NCBI GenBank assembly: GCA_964563125.1
Contig: CAZLVY010000046.1
Coordinates: 1-17,554 of the forward strand
Length of the DNA stretch: 17,554 nt
Source of the DNA: UBA1368 sp964563125
GTDB taxonomy: Bacteria; Bacillota; Syntrophomonadia; Syntrophomonadales; Syntrophomonadaceae
Reading direction: 5' to 3'
A program made the position numbers and the translations under genes. The notes beneath the pieces are model-generated. The model was not told where the DNA came from and made no database searches. It saw only the letters and a list, made by a program, of their open reading frames with translations. Below are positions 1-6,926 of the stretch, piece after piece. Positions within the stretch are counted from its first letter, which is position 1, and every line of letters starts with the position of its first letter.

Positions 1-517
1 TGGTAATACCATATTGCTCGTTAATATTCTCAGCTGTGATGCCCATGTGATAGTTGTTAAAGGCTTCCCATAAACCATCTTTAATCATTAAATCAACGAT
101 TGTGCCATTATTCATACGATAACCTCTGCGGGCTTTCTCCAAACCGTAGGGAGCATTGCTCATATTTTCCATACCGCCGGCTAAAATAATGTCTGCGTCT
201 CCTGCTTTGATTAGCTGAGCTGCCAGACTTACTGCCCGGAGTCCTGAACCGCATACTTTATTGATGGTCATTGCACAGATTTCCTGAGGAATACCTGCAT
301 TAATCATAGACTGGCGGGCAACATTCTGGCCCTGACCTGCCTGTATTACACATCCGAATACAACTTCATCCAATTGATCTCCTGAGATACCGGCTCTGTT
401 TAAAGCCTCTTTCATTACAACTGCACCGAGGTTTACTACAGGTTCATCCTGCAGGGTACCATTAAATGTTCCAACCGGTGTACGACATGCACCAACCAAT
501 ACTACTTCTCTTGTCAT
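1..517 (-). CDS. Acetyl-CoA acetyltransferase (thiolase), N-terminal part, cut by the window edge
   Basis: Thiolases condense two acetyl-CoA to acetoacetyl-CoA, or cleave 3-ketoacyl-CoA in the reverse direction. I read about 172 codons from the ATG at 517. The start MTREVVLVGACRTPVGTF is typical of the biosynthetic-type family. NKVCGSGLRAV places the nucleophilic cysteine at residue 89, the family's usual position. AGGMENMSNAPY also follows the family pattern. The C-terminal half with the second Cys and the catalytic His lies outside the window. A GGGAGG stands 11 bases before the ATG. The gene follows hbd by 45 bases on the same strand, so it is probably the third gene of a crt-hbd-thl operon. 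Substrate chain length cannot be told from this part. Confidence 0.93.
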   Translation of the reverse strand, partial: MTREVVLVGACRTPVGTFNGTLQDEPVVNLGAVVMKEALNRAGISGDQLDEVVFGCVIQAGQGQNVARQSMINAGIPQEICAMTINKVCGSGLRAVSLAAQLIKAGDADIILAGGMENMSNAPYGLEKARRGYRMNNGTIVDLMIKDGLWEAFNNYHMGITAENINEQYGIT

Positions 518-562
518 ATTTTCTCAAACCTCCCAATTTTTTATCATATATTTTATTATAAA

Positions 563-1417
563 TTATTTGCTGTAGTCAAAAAACCCTTTTCCGGTTTTTC
601 TGCCTAAATTTCCTGCGCGAACCAATTTTTTAAAGGCAAGTGAGGGCCGATATTTGGAATCGCCAATCTCTGCCCAGAAGTATTCCATAATCATTAAGCA
701 GACATCAATACCAACCAGATCTGCTAAAGCCAAAGGCCCTATTGGCATATTGGCTCCAAGTTTCATTGCCTCATCAATTTCTGCCGCTGTTGCGACACCT
801 TGATCACAAATAATAGCTGCTTCGTTAATATAGGGAATAAGTAAGCGGTTTACTATAAAACCAGGAGATTCTTTTACCGGAATAGGTGTCTTACCAATAA
901 ATTTTCCAAACTCAATAATAGCTTGAGTAGTATCAGTAGAAGTATTTACACCAGGAATTACTTCAATAAGTTTCATGGCCGGCACAGGATTAAAGAAGTG
1001 CATTGCTACAATTTTATCTGGTCTTTTGGTAACAGATGCGATTTCAGTAATACTCAAAGCTGAGGTATTTGATGCCAATAAAGTACTTGGTGAACAAATT
1101 TGATCCAGTTCTTTAAATACAGATTTCTTAATGTCAATATTTTCAATAACTGCCTCAATTATTAGGTCACAATCACTAAATACCTGGTTATCTGTAGATG
1201 TGCTGAGTAAGCCTTTATACTTTTCCATATCTTCAGCAGTTATTTTGCCTTTGCTGACTGCCTTATCCCAATTCTTAACAGTCATGGATAAACCCCGGGA
1301 AACATATTCTTCTTTGATGTCGACCAGTACAACATGGAAGCCTGCCTCAACACATACTTGTGCAATTCCAGCCCCCATAGTACCAGCCCCTAGTACTCCA
1401 ACTTTTTCAATATTCAT
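563..1417 (-). CDS. hbd: 3-hydroxybutyryl-CoA dehydrogenase
   Basis: This cytoplasmic enzyme interconverts acetoacetyl-CoA (or 3-ketoacyl-CoA) and (S)-3-hydroxyacyl-CoA with NAD(H). The 284 residues match the usual 280-290. The N-terminal Rossmann fold has GVLGAGTMGAGIA (residues 7-19), and Asp33 ends the second strand, which favours NAD over NADP. The family signature around residues 138-155 contains His140 in HFFNPVPAMKLIEV. Ser119 in SNTSALS and Asn190 in FIVNRLL complete the expected catalytic set. The protein ends in GRKTGKGFFDYSK, as hbd proteins normally do. AGGAGG lies 8 bases upstream of the ATG. It is 33 bases downstream of the crotonase gene and 45 upstream of thiolase, which supports one C4 acyl-CoA pathway. 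Direction, butyrate synthesis or oxidation, cannot be decided here. Confidence 0.96.
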   Translation of the reverse strand: MNIEKVGVLGAGTMGAGIAQVCVEAGFHVVLVDIKEEYVSRGLSMTVKNWDKAVSKGKITAEDMEKYKGLLSTSTDNQVFSDCDLIIEAVIENIDIKKSVFKELDQICSPSTLLASNTSALSITEIASVTKRPDKIVAMHFFNPVPAMKLIEVIPGVNTSTDTTQAIIEFGKFIGKTPIPVKESPGFIVNRLLIPYINEAAIICDQGVATAAEIDEAMKLGANMPIGPLALADLVGIDVCLMIMEYFWAEIGDSKYRPSLAFKKLVRAGNLGRKTGKGFFDYSK

Positions 1418-1450
1418 AGTTACAACCTCCTATTACATTAATTGCTATAT

Positions 1451-2233
1451 TTAATTATTAATGAATTCTGCTTTTCTTTTTTCCAGGAAGGCTTTCATTC
1501 CTTCCTTTTGATCAACAGTTGAAAAACAAAGCGCAAACGCGTCTGCTTCGATGGTCATCGATGTGTTAATATCTGTTTGCATTCCTTGATTTACTGCTGC
1601 TTTGGATAGTTTCACTGCAATCTGTCCTTTACTGAGAATGCGGTTGGCAATGGCTTTTACCGTATTCATAAGTTCTTCCGGCGCTACAACCTGATTAACC
1701 AGTCCAATACGCATGGCTTCTTCAGCATTAATTACATCAGCAGATAATAATAGCTGCTTGGCCATTCCTGGTCCAACCAGACGGGGTAAGCGTTGAGTTC
1801 CACCAAAACCTGCCGTAACTCCTAATCCCACTTCAGGTTGTCCAAACTTTGCTTTAGTTGAAGCAATACGAAAATCGCAACACATAGCTAGTTCACAACC
1901 TCCGCCTAAAGCAAAACCATTAACCGCAGCGATTACAGGTTTTTCCAAAGCTTCTATAGACATAAAAGCTTTTTGTCCCAAAGCCCCAAAATTGCGAGCT
2001 TGAATTGGCGATAGATTTTGCATATAAGCTATATCAGCACCTGCTACAAAAGCTTTATCACCTGCTCCGGTTATAATCAACAGGTCTATACTGTCATCAC
2101 TTGCAATTTCCTCAATCATATTGATTATTTCCAGGAGAGTATCGCTGTTTAAAGCATTTAAGGCCTTAGGTCTGTTGATATATAATATTGCTAACCTGTC
2201 CTGCTTTTCCAATAATAGGTTTTCGTAAGGCAT
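1451..2233 (-). CDS. crt: Enoyl-CoA hydratase / crotonase
   Basis: The enzyme hydrates crotonyl-CoA to 3-hydroxybutyryl-CoA and works next to hbd. From the ATG at 2233 it has 260 residues, the normal crotonase length. The fold signature is complete: AFVAGADIAYM (residues 61-71) and AVNGFALGGGCELAM supply the oxyanion hole, Glu114 is in GGCELAM and Glu134 in GQPEVGLG. These are the two catalytic glutamates of true hydratases. An ATG 18 bases further upstream (2251) is in frame, but the AGGAGG that would serve this gene lies between the two, 7 bases before 2233, so I take 2233. It is first in the operon; a promoter and a possible operator lie just upstream. Specificity for C4 versus longer chains is inferred from the neighbours. 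Confidence 0.95.
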   Translation of the reverse strand: MPYENLLLEKQDRLAILYINRPKALNALNSDTLLEIINMIEEIASDDSIDLLIITGAGDKAFVAGADIAYMQNLSPIQARNFGALGQKAFMSIEALEKPVIAAVNGFALGGGCELAMCCDFRIASTKAKFGQPEVGLGVTAGFGGTQRLPRLVGPGMAKQLLLSADVINAEEAMRIGLVNQVVAPEELMNTVKAIANRILSKGQIAVKLSKAAVNQGMQTDINTSMTIEADAFALCFSTVDQKEGMKAFLEKRKAEFINN

Positions 2234-2272
2234 TCCCTTACCTCCTTTCATAATATTTTATATATTCTATTA

Positions 2273-2302
2273 ATAATACTATCTCACGTTTCAAATATGC
2301 AA
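2273..2302 (-). promoter_or_regulatory. Candidate sigma-A promoter of the crt-hbd-thiolase operon
   Basis: Read on the minus strand, TTGCAT (2297-2302) and TATTAT (2273-2278) are separated by exactly 18 bases, close to the TTGACA/TATAAT consensus. The -10 box lies about 40 bases upstream of the crt start. No other pair of similar quality is near. Predicted by eye, not by scoring. Confidence 0.55.
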
Positions 2303-2311
2303 GATTCTTGC
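2299..2311. promoter_or_regulatory. Perfect 6-1-6 palindrome overlapping the crt -35 box (possible operator)
   Basis: GCAAGA-T-TCTTGC is a perfect inverted repeat with a one-base centre. It covers the upstream part of the -35 hexamer proposed for crt. A repressor bound there would block polymerase. The responsible regulator is not in the window; acyl-CoA-responsive TetR or GntR repressors are a guess from the operon content. Confidence 0.4.
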
Positions 2312-2557
2312 CAAACTTTAACGAATGAATGTCCATATATCAGTTCACCTTAAAACAGGGGTTCACAGATTTTAATAAGAAAATAAATAGCCAAAGAGGC
2401 ATCATCTATAATTCATTATTGATTGCACTGAAGCATTATTGAATCATATATTGGCAAATAGCCTTATTAACAAAATGACTTTATAACTTTAATTATTAGT
2501 TAACACAGGGTAGACTATCCATAAGAACTATTATTTAAAATGGAGTGATATTAAAGA
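2312..2557. other. Non-coding gap between the crt operon and the 82-residue gene
   Basis: This is the rest of the 324-base gap upstream of crt. It is AT-rich and has no open frame worth calling. Two TTAACA hexamers at 2467-2472 and 2500-2505 are 33 bases apart, with a weaker TTAATT at 2489 on the same 11-base phase. A near-palindrome GGGTAGACTATCC lies around 2508-2520. I could not place a convincing -35/-10 pair for the downstream gene. No RNA gene is recognisable. Confidence 0.4.
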
Positions 2558-2806
2558 ATGCGAACACTGGTTGGCACTATTATGACAAATGGCAAGGAAA
2601 AACATATTTATTGTAAAGTCAGCAAAGTTACGGAAACTCAATTGAAAATTATTCGTGATACCAGTCAACCTGAACTGGAGGAGATTGGTTTTACATTTAT
2701 TAAATTAATTTCGCTTGAATTGCCCGGTGTGAGAGGTCAAGCTGTATTCTTCGAAGGTCACCTGAATGAAATGGGTCGAGTTCTTAAAGATTTGCATAAA
2801 TTTTAG
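2558..2806 (+). CDS. Uncharacterised 82-residue protein
   Basis: I do not recognise this family. The protein starts MRTLVGTIMTNGKEKHIYCK and ends GRVLKDLHKF. Alternating hydrophobic and polar residues over positions 1-60 suggest a small, mostly beta fold; residues 65-80 look helical. There is no signal peptide or membrane segment, and a single cysteine at position 19. It is probably real: a GGAGTGAT lies upstream of the ATG, with somewhat wide spacing of about 12 bases, no better frame overlaps it on either strand, and it stands alone between two minus-strand genes with hairpins after its stop. Composition fits its neighbours. A nucleic-acid-binding or regulatory role would only be a guess. 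Confidence 0.6.
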   Translation: MRTLVGTIMTNGKEKHIYCKVSKVTETQLKIIRDTSQPELEEIGFTFIKLISLELPGVRGQAVFFEGHLNEMGRVLKDLHKF

Positions 2807-2814
2807 CCTTAGCC

Positions 2815-2840
2815 AGTAAATATCAAAACCACTATTTACT
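2815..2840 (+). terminator. AT-rich hairpin after the 82-residue gene
   Basis: agtaaata and tatttact form an 8-bp perfect stem around a 10-base loop, starting 9 bases after the stop codon at 2806. There is no clear T-run, so it is a weak terminator or an mRNA 3' stem. Confidence 0.3.
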
Positions 2841-2852
2841 ATTCTAAAGCAT

Positions 2853-2879
2853 TAATGCCAGGTTTAAAGCCTGGCATTA
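2853..2879. terminator. Convergent terminator hairpin between the small gene and tyrS
   Basis: taatgccagg and cctggcatta pair perfectly around a 7-base loop (tttaaag). The hairpin begins 8 bases past the tyrS stop on the minus strand and also lies downstream of the plus-strand small gene, so it can serve both. T-tracts are short on both sides, so its strength is uncertain. Confidence 0.5.
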
Positions 2880-2886
2880 TGATCGA

Positions 2887-4104
2887 CTAAATTTTAATGA
2901 TTTTTATAAACTTACGTTTCCCCACTTGAATAACCATTCCATCCCTTATAGTGAGGTTCTCGTCTTCAATTTTTTGTCCGTTTACTTTAATTGCATCCTG
3001 CCTAATCATTCTCTTGCCGTCACTGGTTGACTGCACCATACCATTTTCCAGCAAAAATTTAGGTAACCATATTTCATCAGAATCTATTTGCACTTCAGGA
3101 ATATCTTGCGGTATATCTCTCTGGGAAAAAACCAGCTTAAATCTTTCTTCTGCTTTTTCTGCTTCTTCTATATTATAGAATATAGTGATTATTTCTTTGG
3201 CGAGATTAACCTTGGCATCACGTGGGTTCATTGAACCATTTTCCATTCTGCTTTTAATGTCATTAATTTTGTCCATAGGGACTTGGGTTATTAATTGAAA
3301 ATAACGGCAAATCAAATTATCAGTAATTGACATAGTCTTGCCGAATATTTCATGAGGATCTTCGTTTACACCTATGTAGTTACCCAGGCTTTTACTCATT
3401 TTCTGGACGCCGTCAGTTCCTTCTAATATAGGCATAGTTAAAGCCACCTGAGGTTCCTGACCATATTCTTTTTGCAGGTTTCTTCCCACCAAAAGATTAA
3501 AAGTTTGGTCAGTACCACCCATTTCCACATCGCAATTAAGTGCAACTGAGTCATAACCCTGCATTAACGGATACATAAATTCATGAATTCCGATTGGTAA
3601 ACCTTCCTTATAACGTTTGCTGAAATCATCTCTTTCCAGCATACGTGCCACAGTGTATTTACCTGCCAGATTAAGGACATCCGCCAAATTCATATTTTGT
3701 AACCATTCACTATTAAAATAAACAGTAGTTTTTTCTCTATCTAATACTTTAAAAATCTGTTCCTGATAAGTAGCAGCATTAATTTCGATCTGTTCTTCGC
3801 TTAATTGCTTGCGAGTTTCTGACTTCCCACTGGGGTCCCCTATTCTGGCTGTAAAATCTCCTATTATCAAATGCACTTCGTGTCCTAAATCCTGAAATTG
3901 TCTCAATTTGTTTAATACAACTGTATGACCTAAGTGAATATCCGGAGCAGTAGGGTCCAAGCCCAATTTTATCCTCAATGGTCTCTCTTCTTTTATTGAT
4001 TTATATAATTTATTTTTCAATTCGATTTCAGGAATTATTTCTACAACGCCTCTTTTTATTACTTCCATCTGCTTTTCAACTTGTATATTAATATTTTTAT
4101 CCAT
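2887..4104 (-). CDS. tyrS: Tyrosyl-tRNA synthetase
   Basis: This class I aminoacyl-tRNA synthetase charges tRNA-Tyr with tyrosine in the cytoplasm. From the ATG at 4104 it has 405 residues. The ATP-binding HIGH motif appears as HLGH (57-60) after LGLDPTAPDI, and KMSKS is at 235-239. GGTDQTFNLLVGR (196-208) is part of the tyrosine site. An S4 RNA-binding domain fills roughly residues 335-405 (LPKFLLENGM onward). The length and the LDPTAPDIHLGH / KMSKSLGN wording suggest the longer TyrZ-like bacterial group. The frame is open for 18 more codons to 4158, but GGGAGG 7 bases before 4104 fixes the start, and the proposed promoter occupies the longer version. It is divergent from the PBP gene. Confidence 0.96.
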   Translation of the reverse strand: MDKNINIQVEKQMEVIKRGVVEIIPEIELKNKLYKSIKEERPLRIKLGLDPTAPDIHLGHTVVLNKLRQFQDLGHEVHLIIGDFTARIGDPSGKSETRKQLSEEQIEINAATYQEQIFKVLDREKTTVYFNSEWLQNMNLADVLNLAGKYTVARMLERDDFSKRYKEGLPIGIHEFMYPLMQGYDSVALNCDVEMGGTDQTFNLLVGRNLQKEYGQEPQVALTMPILEGTDGVQKMSKSLGNYIGVNEDPHEIFGKTMSITDNLICRYFQLITQVPMDKINDIKSRMENGSMNPRDAKVNLAKEIITIFYNIEEAEKAEERFKLVFSQRDIPQDIPEVQIDSDEIWLPKFLLENGMVQSTSDGKRMIRQDAIKVNGQKIEDENLTIRDGMVIQVGKRKFIKIIKI

Positions 4105-4128
4105 AATATAACCTCCCTGCCATAAAAA

Positions 4129-4158
4129 ATAATAGCATAAAGCCGCTAGTATGTGCAA
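4129..4158 (-). promoter_or_regulatory. Candidate sigma-A promoter of tyrS
   Basis: On the minus strand, TTGCAC (4153-4158) and TATTAT (4129-4134) are 18 bases apart. Transcription would start roughly 20 bases before the ATG, leaving a short leader with no room for a T-box. Confidence 0.5.
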
Positions 4159-4178
4159 TAATTAGAGCCATAAAGCCG
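4136..4178. repeat. 10-base direct repeat CATAAAGCCG in the tyrS/PBP divergent region
   Basis: The same 10 bases occur at 4136-4145 and 4169-4178, start to start 33 bases, about three helical turns. One copy lies in the spacer of the proposed tyrS promoter and the other upstream of its -35 box. It may be a binding site for a shared regulator, or coincidence. Confidence 0.35.
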
Positions 4179-4235
4179 TATATTTGAGTAATTATGTTTA
4201 TACATTATTTTATCCGGGAGGTAAATATTTTAAAA

Positions 4236-6662
4236 ATGACAACAAATACAAATAGCAAAACCAATAAGAAAAAAGCGCCCAGTAAATTTACGTTTAAGAG
4301 AATCCTGGGTTACTTATCACTCCTTGCTATATTGGGTATAGTCATCGTTTCCGGGACAATTGCTTATGCAGGCAGCACTCTTCCTGCCTGGGATCCGCAA
4401 CTGCTTACCGGTGCTAAAACTACTATTGTTTATGATGACCAAGGAAATATAGCGTCAGAACTTCATGCTGAGGAGAATCGTACCGAAATAACTCTGGACA
4501 AAGTACCCGAGCAACTGCAGCAAGCTTTTATTGCAACTGAAGATAATAACTTTTATAAACATCACGGCGTTGATTTAAGAGGTGTAACCCGAGCAGTTCT
4601 ACGTAATTTTCAGTCTGGAGATCTTACAAGAGAAGGCGCTAGTACGATTACTATGCAGTTAGCCCGCAATGCCTTTCTTTCCTTTGATAAACAATGGCAA
4701 AGAAAAATCCAGGAAGCAATTTTGGCTTTTAAAATTGAAGCCAATTATTCTAAAGATGAAATCTTATCAATGTATTTAAATAAGATTTACTTTGGGAGTG
4801 GTGCATATGGAGTTCAAGCCGCTGCCTATACTTATTTTGGCAAAGATGTGACTGAATTGACTTTGGAAGAATCTGCTCTCTTGGCAGGAATACCGCAAAA
4901 CCCCAATGTAATAAATCCTTTTATATCTGTTGAAAAAGCTAAAGCCCGACAAAAAATTATTTTAAATAACATGGTGGCATATGATTATATCGACCAGGCA
5001 ACTGCCGATAATGCTTACAAAGTGGAACTTGTATATGACGAATCCACCGGGGGCAATGCGCAGTACGGTTATTATACTGATGCAGTTCTTGAGGAAGCAT
5101 TAGCAATTTTAGAAGGTTTAGAAAAATACGAAGATCCTAACAATGTAATTTATAGAGCAGGTCTCAAAATTTATACAACCATGAGTTCCCAGTTACAAAA
5201 CCACGCTGAGTCTTTATACCAAAATGATGCAAACTTCCCCGCTGAGAGTAAAAACGGCCAATTGATTCAATCAGCTATGGTATTAATGGACCATAGTAAT
5301 GGAGAAATAAAAGCCGTCATGGGCGGCAGAAAATACGAACAAAAAAGAGGCTTTAACCGTGCTACCAGTGCTTATCGTCAACCCGGTTCTTCAATTAAGC
5401 CGATAGCCGTCTACTCACCTGCCTTAGAAGCAGGCATTATGCCTTATTATGTTTTAGATGATTCACCTATTTCCTTTAAAATCGGCAGTTCTGTCTGGTC
5501 ACCCAAAAATTATGATCTTGGATACCGCGGTTTGATTACAATGCGCACCGCTGTTCAATACTCAATCAATACTTATGCTGTACAATTATTAGATAAAATT
5601 GGTATTGGCAACAGTTTTGATTTTGCTAAATCACTTGGTCTTGAATTAGTAGATTCCCCAGGGACTAATGACTTAGGCCTTGCCCCCCTTTCGCTGGGTG
5701 GTTTAACCAAAGGTGCTACTCCGGTGCAAATGGCTGCTGCTTATGGTGCTATTGGTAATGGCGGCATTTATGTAAAACCGCATTTCATTACTAAAATAGT
5801 TGATGATAAAGGTGTAGAGATCTACAATTATGAACTTAAGCTGAACAGGGTTATGACAGACCAAACATCCTGGTTAATGACTAATATGCTGCAAACCGTA
5901 ACTGCTGCCGGAACCGGAACTAATGCTAAAGTACCAGGTGTTCCTACTGCAGGTAAAACAGGTACTTCAGAAGAATATAAGGATTCCTGGTTTTGCGGCT
6001 TTACCCCTGGTTACTCAGTCGCAGTCTGGATGGGCTATGATGAGGAACTTAACATGAATAATGTTTATGGTGGTGGATTTCCGGCAAAGATTTTCAGATC
6101 TATGCTGCAAGAGGCTCATAAGATAAATAATCCCCCCGCCTTGTCAATGCCGGGAGGGATTGTTCAAGTACAGATATGTTCAAAATCCGGATTGTTACCA
6201 TCTGAAAATTGTCCTGAAGATGCAATCATTACTGAATATTCCCGCAGTGATAGTATACCAACTGAAACTTGTGAGATTCATGAGCTTTTGTATATTTGTC
6301 CTGAATCCGGCAAATTAGCGGGCAAATATTGTCCTAATCCAGAGATGAAGGCTATGGTCAAAGTAGGCGAAGAAAGCGCTGAAGAATTTAAAATTCCCAC
6401 AGAAAAATGCGATATTCATACTGAATCAACATTTCCCGGGTTGTTCAAGGACGAAGTATATGTGTGTATGGACGAAAGACACGATGGGAAGCTTTACCTG
6501 GCCAATATAGCCAATCCTCTCCAAACAGGCGGATGTCCTGCTGAGAGTATTATTTCAGTAACATTAAAACCCGGGCAAAAGATACCTTATTGTGATATTA
6601 AAGAGCATCAGGTGAAAAACAAGAAAGCCCGAGAAATAATTGATGATATAATTGATGATTAG
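4236..6662 (+). CDS. Class A penicillin-binding protein (PBP1A-type glycosyltransferase/transpeptidase)
   Basis: This bifunctional enzyme polymerises lipid II into glycan strands and cross-links the peptides outside the membrane. From the ATG at 4236 it has 808 residues: a Lys-rich cytoplasmic start, one membrane anchor (about 28-50), a GT51 domain with catalytic Glu102 in TEDNNFYKHHG and GASTITMQLARN, then a transpeptidase domain with SSIK (385-388, nucleophile Ser385), SIN (443-445) and KTGTS (574-578). All key residues are present. The C-terminal 160 residues hold three tandem Cys-rich modules (from Cys648, Cys688 and Cys744), each with three Cys. An in-frame ATG at 4194 adds 14 residues but has almost no RBS; GGGAGG lies 14 bases before 4236, a wide spacing, so the start is only moderately sure. 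It stands alone between tyrS and the convergent mutS2 operon. Confidence 0.94.
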   Translation: MTTNTNSKTNKKKAPSKFTFKRILGYLSLLAILGIVIVSGTIAYAGSTLPAWDPQLLTGAKTTIVYDDQGNIASELHAEENRTEITLDKVPEQLQQAFIATEDNNFYKHHGVDLRGVTRAVLRNFQSGDLTREGASTITMQLARNAFLSFDKQWQRKIQEAILAFKIEANYSKDEILSMYLNKIYFGSGAYGVQAAAYTYFGKDVTELTLEESALLAGIPQNPNVINPFISVEKAKARQKIILNNMVAYDYIDQATADNAYKVELVYDESTGGNAQYGYYTDAVLEEALAILEGLEKYEDPNNVIYRAGLKIYTTMSSQLQNHAESLYQNDANFPAESKNGQLIQSAMVLMDHSNGEIKAVMGGRKYEQKRGFNRATSAYRQPGSSIKPIAVYSPALEAGIMPYYVLDDSPISFKIGSSVWSPKNYDLGYRGLITMRTAVQYSINTYAVQLLDKIGIGNSFDFAKSLGLELVDSPGTNDLGLAPLSLGGLTKGATPVQMAAAYGAIGNGGIYVKPHFITKIVDDKGVEIYNYELKLNRVMTDQTSWLMTNMLQTVTAAGTGTNAKVPGVPTAGKTGTSEEYKDSWFCGFTPGYSVAVWMGYDEELNMNNVYGGGFPAKIFRSMLQEAHKINNPPALSMPGGIVQVQICSKSGLLPSENCPEDAIITEYSRSDSIPTETCEIHELLYICPESGKLAGKYCPNPEMKAMVKVGEESAEEFKIPTEKCDIHTESTFPGLFKDEVYVCMDERHDGKLYLANIANPLQTGGCPAESIISVTLKPGQKIPYCDIKEHQVKNKKAREIIDDIIDD

Positions 6663-6670
6663 CACGAAAA

Positions 6671-6698
6671 AGCTTTAGGTGTTTTAGCACCTAAAGCT
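6671..6698 (-). terminator. Intrinsic terminator of the zapA-mutS2 transcript
   Basis: agctttaggtg and cacctaaagct form an 11-bp perfect stem with a 6-base loop. On the minus strand it is followed by TTTTTCG; on the plus strand there is no T-tract. It therefore fits the end of the minus-strand mutS2 transcript, although it also lies 8 bases past the PBP stop and may protect that mRNA. Confidence 0.65.
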
Positions 6699-6724
6699 CA
6701 GACCGTCAAAAAAGGCCAATAGCT

Positions 6725-6769
6725 TCATTATTAGTATCGCATGCGATACATTGTAGTGCCCTTGGGTGC
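6725..6769. repeat. Palindrome-centred repeat, copy 1
   Basis: The left arm tcattattagt (6725-6735) and the right arm attgtagtgcccttgggtgc (6750-6769) flank a 16-base perfect palindrome gtatcgcatgcgatac (6734-6749). A second copy lies 128 bases downstream in the same orientation. Confidence 0.75.
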
Positions 6770-6775
6770 TGCGTT

Positions 6776-6837
6776 AATTCGGAAGTGCCGTTCAATCGAC
6801 GTACCTCATGTACGCCTCAATCACGGCCCTTCCGATT
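6776..6837. repeat. Large imperfect hairpin between the two repeat copies
   Basis: The outer stem tcggaag (6779-6785) pairs with cttccga (6829-6835). After one mismatch gccgt (6787-6791) pairs with acggc (6823-6827). An 8x8 internal loop follows, then cgtac (6800-6804) pairs with gtacg (6810-6814) around the loop ctcat. Each side of the internal loop contains tcaatc. It is not followed by a T-run, so it is not a simple terminator. Confidence 0.6.
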
Positions 6838-6852
6838 GCCTTGCTCTTGACA

Positions 6853-6896
6853 TCATTATTAGTTCGCGGAGCGAACATTGTAGTGCCCTGGGGTGC
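6853..6896. repeat. Palindrome-centred repeat, copy 2
   Basis: The left arm tcattattagt (6853-6863) is identical to copy 1. The right arm attgtagtgccctggggtgc (6877-6896) differs at one base. The centre is gttcgc-gga-gcgaac (6862-6876): a different sequence from copy 1 but again self-complementary. It begins 128 bases after copy 1 and ends 30 bases before the mutS2 stop. Confidence 0.75.
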
Positions 6897-6926
6897 CTTT
6901 TTTGCTCGCTCTGTTAGAAATTGGCT

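Noticed and set aside
1131..1454. Plus-strand open frame of 107 codons
   Set aside because: Antisense to hbd, no RBS, low-complexity Ser/Thr/Ile composition typical of a shadow frame.
4105..4193. T-box leader for tyrS
   Set aside because: The proposed promoter leaves only about 20 bases of leader, and no T-box sequence (TGGNACC-type) or antiterminator stems are visible.
6725..6896. CRISPR array
   Set aside because: Only two copies exist, 128 bases apart, with a structured hairpin between them and no cas genes.
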